From NCBI RefSeq assembly GCF_001632365.1, contig NW_024468554.1:277648-341647 (forward strand): a DNA stretch of 64,000 bases, read 5' to 3'. The stretch is from Laetiporus sulphureus 93-53 (Eukaryota > Basidiomycota > Agaricomycetes > Polyporales > Laetiporaceae). The position numbers and the translations under genes were made by a program. This document shows, piece after piece, positions 12,161-24,518 of this stretch (positions are counted from its first letter, which is position 1; the number at the start of each line of letters is the position of its first letter). A model generated the notes under the pieces. That model saw only the letters and a program-made list of their open reading frames with translations, made no database searches and was not told the origin of the DNA.

Positions 12161-12539
12161 GCTACGCCAGACGGTAGCAATTTGAAGCAAGAAACAAACG
12201 GGTACAATCAGGCTCGAGCGCTTATCTCAACGCAGGCGCTTCGCGGAAGCATCATCCCGGCTCGCTATTTGACGTGTTACTGACCACTGGACAGCGCTGA
12301 AGCCCTAAGATAAAGGCTCATGGAGCTATCTGGCATATGCGCATGTGCGCAAGAGGCCCTTGGAGCTGTGATCACCCAAAAGTACTCTTGCAGAAACCAC
12401 TCTTGACATATTGAATTCCGCTTTATCGCGGGACACAATGAAGAATAGATAATAATGATCCGGATATGAGACAATATCAACGACAGTACAACGATAGCAG
12501 CAGCAGGTAAAAGAAATGGACTTGGACAAGATGCCTTGG
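12161..12539. other. POL2 3' flank
   Basis: Region downstream of the inferred POL2 stop at 12540. The POL2 reading frame stays open to 12277 if the last intron is ignored, but that extension shows no family conservation. Confidence 0.4.
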
Positions 12540-15500
12540 TCACCAAGCATTCAGCATGGTTTGAGCGCATTCCTACAAGGATGGAGATAAGTTCCATGTC
12601 ATAAACGTTGCTGCATCGACTTACTCGTAGACGACTCAAATTATGTGAGATCGCAACGTTCACAATCGTGCGCAGCTTTCGCCGCACATCCACCTTGCTA
12701 ATGCTCAGCTGGTAGCTTCCGGAGCACTGACAGTGCTTCGACACGTTGTCCGACTGTAACCTCTTGCACTTCCCGCACCGAAGATCCTGCTGTACGAATC
12801 GCCGCTCGAGTTCAAATACCATGTCCATCAGTGCGAACTCGATCATTGTGCGATCGTACTCGCCGCCGCAGTGCACGCACAGCCACCTCGCGTTGATCTC
12901 TAAGTTGTTCGGCATCAGTTCCGGATCGCGGCAGAAGTCAAAGTCCCGCAGGGCGTCGCAGTGCCTGCACGGAACGTTGGACAGCCGGAGTGGTTCGCAC
13001 GGGTTATGGAAGATGGCCTCGCTTGCAAATTCGCGCACGCCAACGAGCTCGAGAAGGTTGCGCTTCAACAGGCCGACCTCGATCTGGTAGTCCTTTGCCA
13101 GCGCAAACACCGCGCAGCAGAACTTGACGAACTCCAAGATCGGGTTCGTCAAATGAAGGTATGAGCCAGGCAGCAGGGGAAATTCCCAAGACGCGAGCGT
13201 CTCCTCGTCCATCATCGCCTCGCGATGCCGTTCTTGAATCCCGCCCACGGTCTTCAGCATCCTACGTGTCAAACGCCGGGTGATGAACTCTCGGCTCGCT
13301 TCCATCTCTTGCATCTTCGATGCATCACGTTGTGTTGCATCTGGCAGCGCATTGCTCAGCAAGCGCAAAGGAGCACGTGTCTTGCTCTTGCTCTTCTGAC
13401 ACGCCCGGAAGAACTCCACGAGGAAGTACCGGATGACATTGCGGAAGTCACGCTGAATTGCGGGCGGCAGGAACGTTTCAATGTTCCACCGCAACTCAAT
13501 TGAAAGTTCCTGTGGCTGCTCAACAGCGAGCGGGTCTTCGCAGACTACGCCGGCCATGTTGGCCTGATCCATGAAGAGGAGGAAATCGTAGAAGCGCTCT
13601 GTGTGCAGATAAACATGCTGGAAGAGTTCATGGGAGTTAACGGCAGTAGTGATGTAGGTGGCATATGCATGAGCTGTCCCTGGAGGCTTGGAAGTGACGA
13701 GAAGGACGCGACTCAGGTCAGCATAAACAACATGCGAACCCAAGCGTTTGAACTCCGCCAGCATTTGGATGAATGTCTTGCGCATCAGCCCGTGAATGAA
13801 CCGATGGATGCTGGGGTCGTACATGCAGGAAACGTTGGAGCTGATCCACCGCCAGAAATGGTCTATTGCCACCGTTGCCGGACTCTCAAAGTTGCCTTGG
13901 ATCTTGTCAAGCAGCCATGTCTTGACCATGTTCTTCAGAACGGAGAAAGTCTGCGGAGAAACATTTGAGTCACCCAGAGTCAAATCTCGTTGGTTCTCTG
14001 CACCAGCATACTCGTCCAGGGTATGCGACGAGTCGAAAGCCGTCGCGCCTCCGCTTCCTTCTAGTTCATTAACAATGACGGAATGCAGCACTGCATTCAC
14101 AGCCAAATTCCGCACTGTGACTTCTAGGCAGACGTTCGAATAACAGCCCGGCGACATGAACTCAGTCTTAGGTAGCTCCTCGGTAGGTCGCCAATCATCT
14201 TCAATGCCTCCCAAATCCGGCCGATTTCCAGGCGACCACCACAGCACGATATCGTGCTCAGTCAGTCTTCGAGCGAAGTCGATATCGGAGAGTAGTAGCG
14301 GCTGATCGCCGTCGATGTGACCCACAGGCACGTCATAATAGTTTGCTAATGCTATCGACCTATCGAGCCATGTGCCCATTGAGAGGTATCGACCAATCAT
14401 CTTCTGTGCGACGCTTGTCTGCCACGGAAACACATCCAGAGTATGCGGTGTTCTGGCTTTCGGCATTGACAGCACTGGAAACTTCGAGAGCCGTGGAATA
14501 TATGCATCGAAGTAAGTCTGCTCCTTGCTAGAGGAGATGACCACCGCGTACGACCGCGTCTCTAGGAGACCGAGCTCACGAGAGATCGCCTTTAGTGCAG
14601 TTACATCATTGCCGTGATATGTGCTCGTGAATTCGCATGAAGAAGGATAGGTATGTGATATGTTCGAGCCGAGAGCTTGCTGCCGTTTATTCAGCAGATC
14701 AGCATAGACCTCTGACAGATGCGGAATAGGCTGTCGGCGAGTGGCGGGATCGACGATATGCAATCTGGCAGGACTGTCTGGCACGAAGAGGGCGAAGACA
14801 TGGACCGGCGCTGTGTTGGAACACGCATGGTACAAGAAAATGTACTTCCCTACCCTGCTCTCGTCGAGGTATTTGCGCTTTGAAACGCCAGCACGACCGA
14901 GCTGCTCCAGATCGAAGCCAATGCTTTCGGCCCTGTTCAATGTCATTCCACTGATGCTAGTAGCGCACGTTTTGCCCAACCTGAGCAAGGCCCGCATGAC
15001 AAGCGGAAGCTAGAGAATTAATAAATGGAGATCAGTCAGGAGCCATCGGCCAGCCAGCGCCGTGCGCACCTGAAGCTCGTATACACCGTCAACAATTGGG
15101 TCGTTCGTAAGGTCTATGAAGTGCTCTTGCCCATCGACGTAGATCTCCTCGCGGACTGTGATCTTGTAGAGATTGACGCATGGCATGTCCCGAGGCAGAC
15201 CGCGGACGACCTTCTCGCACGAATATAAACTTTCATGGAATTGATCGAGCCCTGCCGGCGTCCGTAGGTGCAAATAGAATTCGCGAGGGATGCGAAGAGG
15301 TATGCAAACGAGATCGCCACCGACGGACAACCACATATTGAAATGGCCGTGTATCTTGGTGGGGCGGATCTGGACAATATCCCAGCGATTGCTTGTCCTG
15401 GTCTTCGGTTGTATACCTCTGAACATTTCAGGGACAACCACCTGTTCTCCAGCTCGACGATGTCGCCAACGCGGTCGCATCGCTCTCACCCATGCAGAAT

Positions 15501-18500
15501 AGCTGACATGCGGATTGGGCAGAGTCATTTCTTCTATGGCTTCTGGAGTCCCTTCTCTACGGGTGAACTTGCGGTTGACGACTGCGATCCGTAGACCATC
15601 ACCACGTTTCGCTTGAACACCGACATCCTCAATATCCTGCGTTCCCTGACTGCCTGAAGCTTCCCCATTGAAAAAATCGGTAACCTTGCGCTGGCGGAAC
15701 TTGTCATCTAGCGCAACGACTCGGCGATGCAACCAGTCCGGGTGCTTGATGCGAGGAACAGGATTTGCCACTTTCTGCATAGCGGCTGGGATGGTGATCA
15801 GTTTCTGAATGACGGACCCCAAACGCTCGATATAGTACTCCCAGTCGAGGATCGATCGAAGGTCGAAGGTCGTCAAGCTGTTGTCCTTTAGCCACTTACG
15901 GAGATACGTGCGCTTGACGCTCTCTTCTGCAGAGAAGATCGCTACGGGGACTGCCCGCTCAGTAACCGGAGCTCCCATGGGACGGGCGGAGATGATGAAT
16001 TTGCACGCGAGACCTTTGTCTTTGACCATTTGGTCACCCAAAAACTCAGCTAATCGTCTTGCCGTACTGATAGACGTTGACTTCTGTCCGGCATATTCAG
16101 CCAGCGTCTTCGACATGCTCCTGTTCTCGGCAATAAGTTCGACCAGCTCTTCATCCTCGAGATCCTCGGCTCTGCTGAACAAGACGTCGAGCCATCGATC
16201 TGCCACCTGCGCAACTGAAGCATAGCATTCCTCTGTAGTAGTGCCAAGGAGGAAGCGCTCGAAGATTTGCGATTGGAAGGTCTTGACGAGCTGGAGTTCA
16301 CCGCGCCGCTTGACTTCAAAGCCCTTGAGTTCGGCCAATGATCCGTCGTCGTTGAAGACAGCATAGCGCTTCTTCAACAACTTGTCCTCCTCCTTCGACG
16401 ATGGCAGGATCATGGCCTTGTAAGGACCGTCGAGCTCGAAGAAGATAGAATTTTCACTGTGAATGTTATATTCTCCGGTTTCAGGATTGAGGTCATGGTA
16501 CTGATGGTTCGTAAACTGGGCATGGACCAGATGGTTCAACATCGTGCAAGGATACGAAATACCGAGAGTCTTCCCGTTTGCAAGTTTGAACTTGAAATTC
16601 TCGGGGAAGACGCCTGGAAGCATACACCAGATACCATCAGTATCGAGTTCCAATGGACGTCCAATCTGTTCCACTAGGCGCCTGGCCATCTGGATGATGG
16701 TGGCCCCAGTCAAGCAGGTGATACCGGCCATCTCCATGGAGTGCCATCGAGCGCCTTTGCGCATCACGTAACCATAAAAAGAGTTCAGGATGCACTTGTG
16801 CGCAAGCTGCAGGGAGTCATAGATGACGACCATCTTCTTCGCCTCGTCGACCTCTGCGATGGAACATTGTCCCGCCAGGGTCTTTTCCAGGTTCTTCTTC
16901 CACGTCTTATGCAACCCTTTGTACTCATATCGACGGTCACGGAAGCGGCGCACGGTGTCGATATAGAAGGGGTTCTCTCTTTGACAAATGATAGCCTCAC
17001 GGTTCTCGACCTTTGTGTCCTTGATCTTCTTGTATACTTTCCGCGAGTAGTCTCCGAGGCGTTTATGTAGTAGGGCTGTCTGCTCGGCATCGGTGAGGTC
17101 GATAAACTTGCGCGGGGGGTTGCCGGGTCGTTTCGGAGGAAATGTCTCCTGGTTGAGGGCGTGCTTGATCATATTGAACTCGTCACGCCTGGCGGGGAAG
17201 AACTCCCCTCTCCATGCCCATGTCATGCGGCGATCGCAGGTCTTGCCTGGCCGATTGTAGTCGCACACGGCACAAACAGCTTCTTCAACCATCGAGTCCG
17301 GCTGCAGCCGGTTTGACAACATGATGTTCGGGTACATGGCCGCGACGTCTAGATGGTAGATGAGCGGCTTGTCCATTCGCTGCGGGTTGTCGCGCATCTT
17401 CTCCAGCGCAGCTTGTATGTCGGCCTTGACTTCGTCATAGTTCGTGATATCCTCGAGAGACGCCTTCGACTCCTCCATTATACAGAACTTCAACGCAGCA
17501 TCGAGTTCATCGATGAGCTTCAAAACGAGTCAGCGCGCGACTTGAACGTGGGACGAGAATAATATCACCTTCTGTACTGCCGCAGGCTCTATCTTGAAGT
17601 AAGTGGGAATATCGCTCCTGAATACCCCGGCTTCCAGGGCCTCCACATGTCCGCCAACGTAGGTTTCTGAAGCAAGCAGATGACCTTCATACATGTTCCC
17701 GTGTTCGTCTTCGTGTCGGTTCGGCATGATAATCTGGCCACGGTATGCTTCCACCTGAAAAGAAGGATTAGCGTCAAGCCTTTTGTATATCAACTTCGTG
17801 CTCACCATAAGTAATGTTTCGCACAAAGTACCGGTGCCCTTCCGCAGAACCTCGTCTGGGCACAATGGAATGATGTTGCACAGCGAGAAAATAAATGGAT
17901 GCAAATATTTCATGTACAGATAGTAGGTCGCTACGGCATCGGAGACGGAATATTGTGCCAGAGTCTGAGGCTGCTCCATAGCGTATCTGTGGTCAAGACT
18001 GTCAAGCAGGCCATGAACGCCAAGCATTTCCATCACTCACGGTGTCATCAGCTCAGGATCCAGCTCTATAGGATTATAGCCTAATTTGGCAGTCGTCACC
18101 GCCTTCAAGCCCTGACTGCCTTGGGGGAGGTACGAGTCGCGCTTCACCCAGCGGAAGCAGTCCATGTGCACGCATGTGCGACTCTTGAACTCGTCCTCCG
18201 CGTCCTTGGAAAACCCAGTTTCCAAGAACATGTCAATCCCGTGCACCTTGGCACGCGCGCACAGGAACGGGAAATCGAAGAAGTCCCCGTTGAATGTGGC
18301 CATGACGGTGGGTTTCACGTCTTGGACATGAGAGAAGAAACGTTGGATGGCTGCGGCCTGTGGTGGCCAAGTGAGCTCATGCGCCGCACGGTGAGACATG
18401 TACGTACTTCGTCGGGTTCGTTGAAAACCGTGAAGGGGCCTTCATATCCCTCCTTTGGTGTATACTCAAAGTTCTCGATGTCCTCACTAACAATCTCTCG

Positions 18501-19633
18501 GTTTGTGATGAGGTAACCTTGGCCATCAATCATATACGAAATCATCATGACCTGGTCGATCGCCTGGTCGGGAAACTTGAGCGGGGCCTTCGTTGTTTCG
18601 ATATCGTAAGCCATGACTACCGGGTCGGCTCGCTTCACACGCTCGACGAGTTGCTTGAACTGTGGCTGCCCGCCCGTGAACGTCACGGCATACCACAATC
18701 CGACACGGATCTCGTTGTCTATCGCAACGCGCAGGTAGTACGGGACGTCGAACTCGCGAATATCGATGATGCCTTCTCGAGGGTCCTTGTCGCGTGCGCC
18801 GGGCCTGCGGGAACTCGAGCCTGCATCGATCTCCGTACTCCATTCCCCCTCAATCTCGATCGACATACTGGCTGTCGAGTTCACCACCTCCGCGTATGCG
18901 TCTACGGCGTCGAGCTTGGCGCTGTTCGCAAGGGCGAGTGGCATGAGGTCCCGACGGACTGCAAGGAGGTCAGAGACGTTTCTGAAGTGGAGCTGGAGGT
19001 AGAGCCGTCTGTGGCCCATTAGGTGGTTTGGCAACTTGAGGTTTTCCTTCTTCTCCCGCGTAATCCGGCAGATGAACGCCTCGTACTTCTTCATGAGCCA
19101 TTCTTCGATGGTCGTTTCCATTCCACTCTACATCAATCATTTAAAACGTGTCCATTGAATAGCTCTATGACGCACCTTGCATGCGATGTAGAAGTACGGC
19201 TCGTACTGCAGAGTACACTTGAACATGCCTCCATCGTCTTGAATGAAGTAGAAGTCCACCGCTGCTTTACCAGATGGCCATTCAGGATCTTTCATCAACG
19301 TCTGTGTGCGGCAAGTTGACATCTAGCTCGTATCAATCAAGATTATTGCGTGCTCACCGGGTGCATGTTGATCAGCCATCCTTCCCTCGTCGACCCCTCC
19401 TGCACGCGCGAAAAACCAAGCTTTTCGTCCACCTCGTCGTTCAGGCTGACCTGTTCGAACCTCTCTGCGAGCTGCGTGCCGTCATCTTCTCTCTGTGGTT
19501 GGGGTTCGGAGGGGGCTCCTCCGCGTCCGCGTCCGCGTCCTCGCCCGCCGCGGAAACCGCGCGCACCTCGGTACCCAGATCTTGAAGATCCTCGCCCACG
19601 GCGAGATGATCCACTAAATGATCCACGAGCCAT
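12540..19633 (-). CDS. POL2: DNA polymerase epsilon catalytic subunit A
   Basis: Leading-strand replicative polymerase. Nine exons: 19633-19358, 19301-19176, 19127-18408, 18357-18041, 17986-17806, 17754-17569, 17517-15070, 15009-12625 and 12572-12540. They give 2223 aa against 2222 in budding yeast. Proofreading motifs: DIETT (about 309), NGDFFDFPF (about 397) and [13 protein letters not shown] (about 492). Polymerase motifs: [10 protein letters not shown] (about 659) and DTDGIWC (about 894). The CysX iron-sulphur ligands are [13 protein letters not shown] (684-696) plus a Cys near 780. The inactive C-terminal polymerase half ends in two zinc modules (CRHC...CVHC and CGKC...CQC), which bind the B-subunit and are needed for viability in yeast. 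The last exon codes only [10 protein letters not shown]. The N-terminus (about residues 1-40) is unusually rich in RGG/GRG repeats. Confidence 0.97.
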
Positions 19634-20535
19634 CGAACAGCATGAAAGCTGGCGGTTCTCGTCGCAGGAAAAGCATCAGAAATGTCAGGCTTTCTCACCA
19701 AATGCAGGGACGGAAAATATTTTCTCACCTCTCCTCCACGTTATCTGGACACAGGTTTCTTTTCTAGATTAAGAATACTTGTCGCAAGCGAGGGAAGACG
19801 TAGAAAATACCCAGGTCTATGCGGTGGCTGAGAATGAGCAACAAGCGCCCGGGACGCGTTTGTCACAAACGCCAAACATCACACTGAATCACAGTCACGA
19901 GGCCAAAAGTCACAGTGACAACACAGTCACTCTTTCCCGAGCTGCGCAGGCCCTGCGCACATATTTGATACATAAATACGTGCATAGTTTCTGAAGTGAC
20001 GAGGAGCGATGCGCATTCTGACCGCTGTAAGGCCATGGGTTCGGCCGCAGAAGCCCTCTTGAGTCGCCCGAAAGAAAGTCGACTGCATCACGATACAAGT
20101 TAACATTGATCTTCCCTTGCTTGCTAGAAAGAAATTAATTCACAACTCAACCAAATCTATGCATATGCATTGTACAGACACTAGCACTCGGAAGTGTTCC
20201 TACGGGGTGTTACACTGAACATGGTATCCAATCCCACCCAGCCAACCAACCGACTAGTAATATAACGGTACCGGTGACAGTATCGTGAACATAGCATTGC
20301 TCTGATCGTCGACATAGCAGACAACAAAGAAGCAAGACGGAAGAGAAGACATAGATAAAACAAGGAGATGAAGGGGAAGATCACACAACGTGCCACACGA
20401 GGCCTGATACACTAAAGATGATAAAGACGCGCATGCTTGCGCGGACATTTACGGGTTCATACAACGTCGTGATGGACTGCATAAGAGGTTAAGCAAAGGC
20501 AGTACGCATGCATAAGTTGCGGCTACTCACGGCAA
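19634..20535. other. Intergenic between POL2 start and a nuclear protein gene
   Basis: Holds the POL2 promoter and the 3' flank of the following minus-strand gene. No ORF with recognisable features and no repeat seen. Confidence 0.4.
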
Positions 20536-21333
20536 TCAAGCTGTTGCCTCTTGCTGAGCCGCCTCTCCGTTAGGCGCAGCAGGAGCCTCAGGGGAAGCTT
20601 CAGTAACAGGAGCTTCAGCAGCGGAGTCCGCAGCAGCCTCTGCCTCGGGCTCTTCAACTATGGTCTCCTGAACGGGAGCCGGCGCGGCGTCGTTCTCCTT
20701 TGCGTCCTTGGCCGCCTACAATCGTATCATGTCAGATCAGTGATCATTCCTCGACTGAGCTGACATGCGACAGACCTTGGAAGCAGGCTTCCTAGAGCCG
20801 GCACTGGATGCAGGCTTCTTCGCGGTAGTTGATGGAGGCTTCGCCGATGCGCGGGATGCGGGCTTGCTGGCACCGCCAGCGGCTTTAGAAGCGGGCTTGT
20901 TGGACGTGCCAGCGGCCTTGGATGGGGGCTTTGAAGCAGCCTTCGAAGGTGGCTTCGAGGCAGCCTTGGAGGCGGGTTTAGCCTGCGACACGTTCAAGCT
21001 CATATTCATCGACCTCCATCAATCCGAACATACCCGTTTGGCGGGAGGTGGTTGCGATTCCTCATCAACGTTCCCGTTGGCTGCGGCTTCCTCAGCCTCA
21101 ACTTCAGAGGCCGTCCTCTTCTTTCCCTTGGTAGTCTTAGGCTTCTTCTTCTCCTCAGCATGCTCGATGCCATTGGTGGTTGCCTCTTCGGCCTTGGCCT
21201 TAGTCTTCCGTCCTCGCGGCTTCGCCGGAGCCTTCTTGGGCTTTGGCTCAGGCTTCGGTTGCTCTTTGATGCGTGCAGAGCGACGCGGCTCAAAAGGCGT
21301 ATCAGTAGCGTGTGCAGCGGCTTTGCGAGGCAT
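20536..21333 (-). CDS. Lys/Ala/Pro-rich basic nuclear protein (HMG/AT-hook-like)
   Basis: Exons 21333-21034, 20982-20776 and 20715-20536 give 228 aa. The N-terminal part holds EPRRSARIKEQPKPEPKPK and an AT-hook-like PRGRKTK core with two clusters resembling nuclear localisation signals (KKKPKTTKGKKR and AKRAK). The middle exon is built of imperfect tandem KPASKAA/KPPSKAA units that resemble histone H1 tails and are likely Ser phosphorylation sites. The last exon is acidic and Ala/Glu-rich. No globular histone or HMG box is visible. A chromatin-associated architectural protein is inferred from composition only. The ATG chosen is the first one giving the conserved-looking MPRKAAAH start. An upstream in-frame ATG at 21414 is possible. 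Confidence 0.7.
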
Positions 21334-23099
21334 GCTGGAGATGCGAATGAAGGGGAAAACGAAGACAAGGAGGGTTCGTGTTGTTCGACCTCGGGGCCTG
21401 CGAACCCCGCGCATTCACGATCAACAAAATCATGTGACTGTGGTCCTAACTTAACCCAAGCCTCGTGACTGACGCGTCGTCCGCCACTTTCGCGTCACGC
21501 AGCTCGCAGTGACACTGCATCGGCATGTCCTTTAACGCTGTTCTTATTTGGGCATTTACATTATTCGACCAGACGTCCGCCATAAAAATGGATAACCTAT
21601 AATATCCAGGATAGCGAACTGATAGATGAGCTGAATTGGGGCCCATCGCCTTGTAGTTCGAGTCTGCTTCTGAGCTCTATGTAAGTAACAGATGACTCAA
21701 AGCGGCGATGATTTCACGGTTTGGTTTCCACTAAAGGATCAAAATGACGAGGACATGATAGATCGAGACATATATATACTCATGCAGCATCAGAAGCACC
21801 CAGATGCTCAAGTGGTATTTAGGCAAGCATACTTCCCAGTTGAGTGCATGCGCTATGGACCCACAATGGACCACAATCAAAGCAAAGGTGTGTGATCAGG
21901 TTTTTATGAAAACAATTAGGCATAATATCTTGCATATGACCAAAAAGATGTCATGATGAGACGCGAGATTGCAGTCGGGACGTATTTCAGTCGCCGACAT
22001 GGTCAGTCTCACCAGATGAGGTCGCCGGCTTTTGAAGTCTGTGCAGGCGTAGATCAAATCTTCCTTCTCGTCTTCTTGTGAGCTGGTCTTCGCCCTTCCA
22101 TCGCGAATGGCTGGTTCATGCACTCCCCTTTGCTCCCATTACAACGGCTGGTGTGTGCTCTCGCGGCTGATCGGCTGCTCTCGTCAATTATAGCTATAAC
22201 GGCTAATGGCTGGTCCGATTCTGAGGTCGAAATGCTGGGTGAGCTTCGTTGCCGTTGCATCATAGTGATCGTCACTTACTCTTTCATCCCTCACCGACGT
22301 ATCTATGTATCTTCCGCCATGATCAAGGCCGTGACCTGCAGCAAAGACCCCACAACTTTGTCATCAGCTTGCGTTTTGTCTAGCATACGGCTGGTTCGTC
22401 GCTTCAGTGTCGGTGGCCATCCACGTTCCCAGAAACAATACGCCTGGGTATGTCACCGTGAGCTCTCCTCCTTTGTCTGTAATCTCCCGTCTGTAGCCTA
22501 TGATACTAGTTGGTCCGTTCTCACTGTTATCGCAGTTTCAAGTTGACTGGACCACACTCGTACATCGGTCCCTTCCCGCATGTCGGGGCATGCTTGGTTG
22601 ACCAAGATTTCTACATCAAATACATCGGCCGTTCCAGATCCGAAACTCTCTGGCGACAAGGGAGGGGGTGCGTTAGACTCAGACATCGATATCGAATCTC
22701 AAGTTACGGACTCATGATTATGGGCTTCATATAGCGAGTAACACACCGTAGATTTCACCAGATTCATAGAAATACAATAATGATCTTGGTCGTGTACCAT
22801 ACAGTGACCCCGCGCATCTCGATGATTCAAAATAGCAGTCTGGTACTACTTACATCGAAACGGTGTTACGGCGTGATTCAAGTTTCCCTTTTTCATCAAG
22901 AATGCCACTTGCATCCACTGAATATTCATTACTTCATTATCTAAATTCAAAGTCAATACTCAAGCAAAAGTGGAGAGCAAGCGAGTGAGCCAAGAGTCTT
23001 CCCCGAAGCGCCCATATCGGGATAAGTAGGCTGATTACCTAATCGAGTAAACTCGTTTTAAAGTGAGCGCTGGGCTAGCTTCCCACAACATCCTTCTCT
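21334..23099. other. Gene-poor tract, no convincing gene
   Basis: 1.8 kb with short ORFs only. A 62-codon minus-strand ORF at 22498-22686 starts MSESNAPPPLSPESF, as many basidiomycete BTB/F-box-like proteins do. No domain follows it, so it was not called. Confidence 0.3.
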
Positions 23100-23770
23100 G
23101 ACAGCAGGAAAGCCGCGATGCTCACACCGTACAAGAGGCTTTCGAGCCTCTATCTCCGTGAGCGGGCTAAGGTCTGAGTATTCCAGTCCCCGGGAACGAC
23201 TCTTACAGAGTCCAATCTCAATGGATCGTGCGACATACCAGAAACTCCAGTCTGTGTCTCATAGGTCCCGAAGAGCTCGACGCGGCTCAAGGACGTGCGC
23301 TAGGGCTTGAGACGACCGACTTGAAAGGTGTCGTGGGACTGGGCGAACGCAGTAATGTGTCAGTCACCGCACGCCCTCTTTCGTCACCTTTGTGCTTGGG
23401 TAATCCCGAGCGCATGGGATGTTTCACGAACTTACGCGTCGGTGTTGACCGACGAGTAATGTGAGTAATATCCCCTGCTTTGCTCTGACTCGCGTTTGGG
23501 TATTGCAGAAAGAGGCTACGAGGAGGGCTGATGTGTTGGGGTCTTGATGCGCCGCGTTCGTCCTTCAGTGCACTTCGCGGCTCGCATGATGGGGTGACTG
23601 TCGGAGATGCCCTGTTCATGCGAAACTCGATTCAGACTACTCTCGTGCTGTCAGAAATTTCGCAATTTTTTCCCTCTCGTGCTCTTCGCGAGTACAATGC
23701 CCACGAAGCGATGGATTTGACGGTCCTCGTGAAGTCGGTTTTTGGAGAAACTGAGCAGTAGTTGACGTAA
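23100..23770 (+). pseudogene. Coding relic RB, better preserved copy of RA
   Basis: Segments homologous to RA: MLTPYKRLSSLYLRERAK (from about 23118), a second segment LKGVVGLGERS...LGNPERM (about 23320-23420), then an intron ending at the AG before AAAGAGG (about 23510). The last is a 76-codon ORF (23531-23761) with RNSIQTTLVLSEISQFF and SRALREYNA, which ends before GTTGACG. A GTCTGAG donor after RERAK is shared with RA. A complete gene could not be joined without frame problems, so it is called a relic, though an expressed small gene is not excluded. No family was recognised. Confidence 0.5.
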
Positions 23771-24518
23771 AGCATACGAGGTGAGCTGTTGACAATGGAT
23801 CGAGCTGAAGACTGATGCGTGTTGCATCAGATTGGTCAAGTTTACTCGACAGCGCGCTTGTAGAATAAGCTCAATGGTCATCGGACCTAATGTGTGTTGC
23901 GTTACAGAATAAATCATCCATGCTGGCGATGGAGTCGCAAGTTCGGAAGACTGGCTGATTGAATAATGTTTCTAGTTGGCATGCTCACGGTGTCAATCGC
24001 TGTATCCCAAGGCTGTTTACTACCTGCCCGTAGTTCAGATACAGAGTTGGCAAGTCCGTTTACATCTTCATATTGTACTGTGGCACAGCTTATTTACCCA
24101 CACGTTATCCTTCCTGTCGCATCCAGCCCATCCCGCAGCAAGATTGGAAGGCGACCTCGGTGTGTAGAGCTGATGGCGCTAAGCGGATGTACACCGACAT
24201 CGGTTCTCGCGCTGACTACGGTTTTCGGGGTTCCTTCTACTCCTTGCGAGGATTATTTCTGTTCTTATTTATCTCCTGATATATCTAGATGACGTCGTGT
24301 TTCAGCGTCGAGGTGTTGAATTTGATGTCTTTTCCTTGTACTTAACCATAATTATGCCCGACTAACGCAATATGTCATTGCGATCGATGCTAGTAACAAG
24401 TTGCAAGGCAGATGGAGTCCATCAACGGCTGATATGTATACTAAGGACGAGCTCAGTGCCCTGTAAACGCAATACCATTCCTCACCGACGCAGCCAAAAT
24501 GACAGATGCCACAACGTC
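23771..24518. other. UBR7 3' flank, no gene seen
   Basis: About 750 bases with no supported feature. Confidence 0.4.

Noticed and set aside
12277..12539. Extension of the POL2 reading frame beyond 12540
   Set aside because: A GT-AG intron (12624-12573) followed by a short exon gives the expected family end. The extension translates to non-conserved hydrophobic sequence.
20765..21454. 229-codon plus-strand ORF
   Set aside because: Antisense shadow of the Lys/Ala-rich nuclear protein gene, with composition explained by its repeats.
22498..22686. Possible BTB-domain gene start
   Set aside because: Only the low-complexity start resembles that family. No BTB core follows on either strand.
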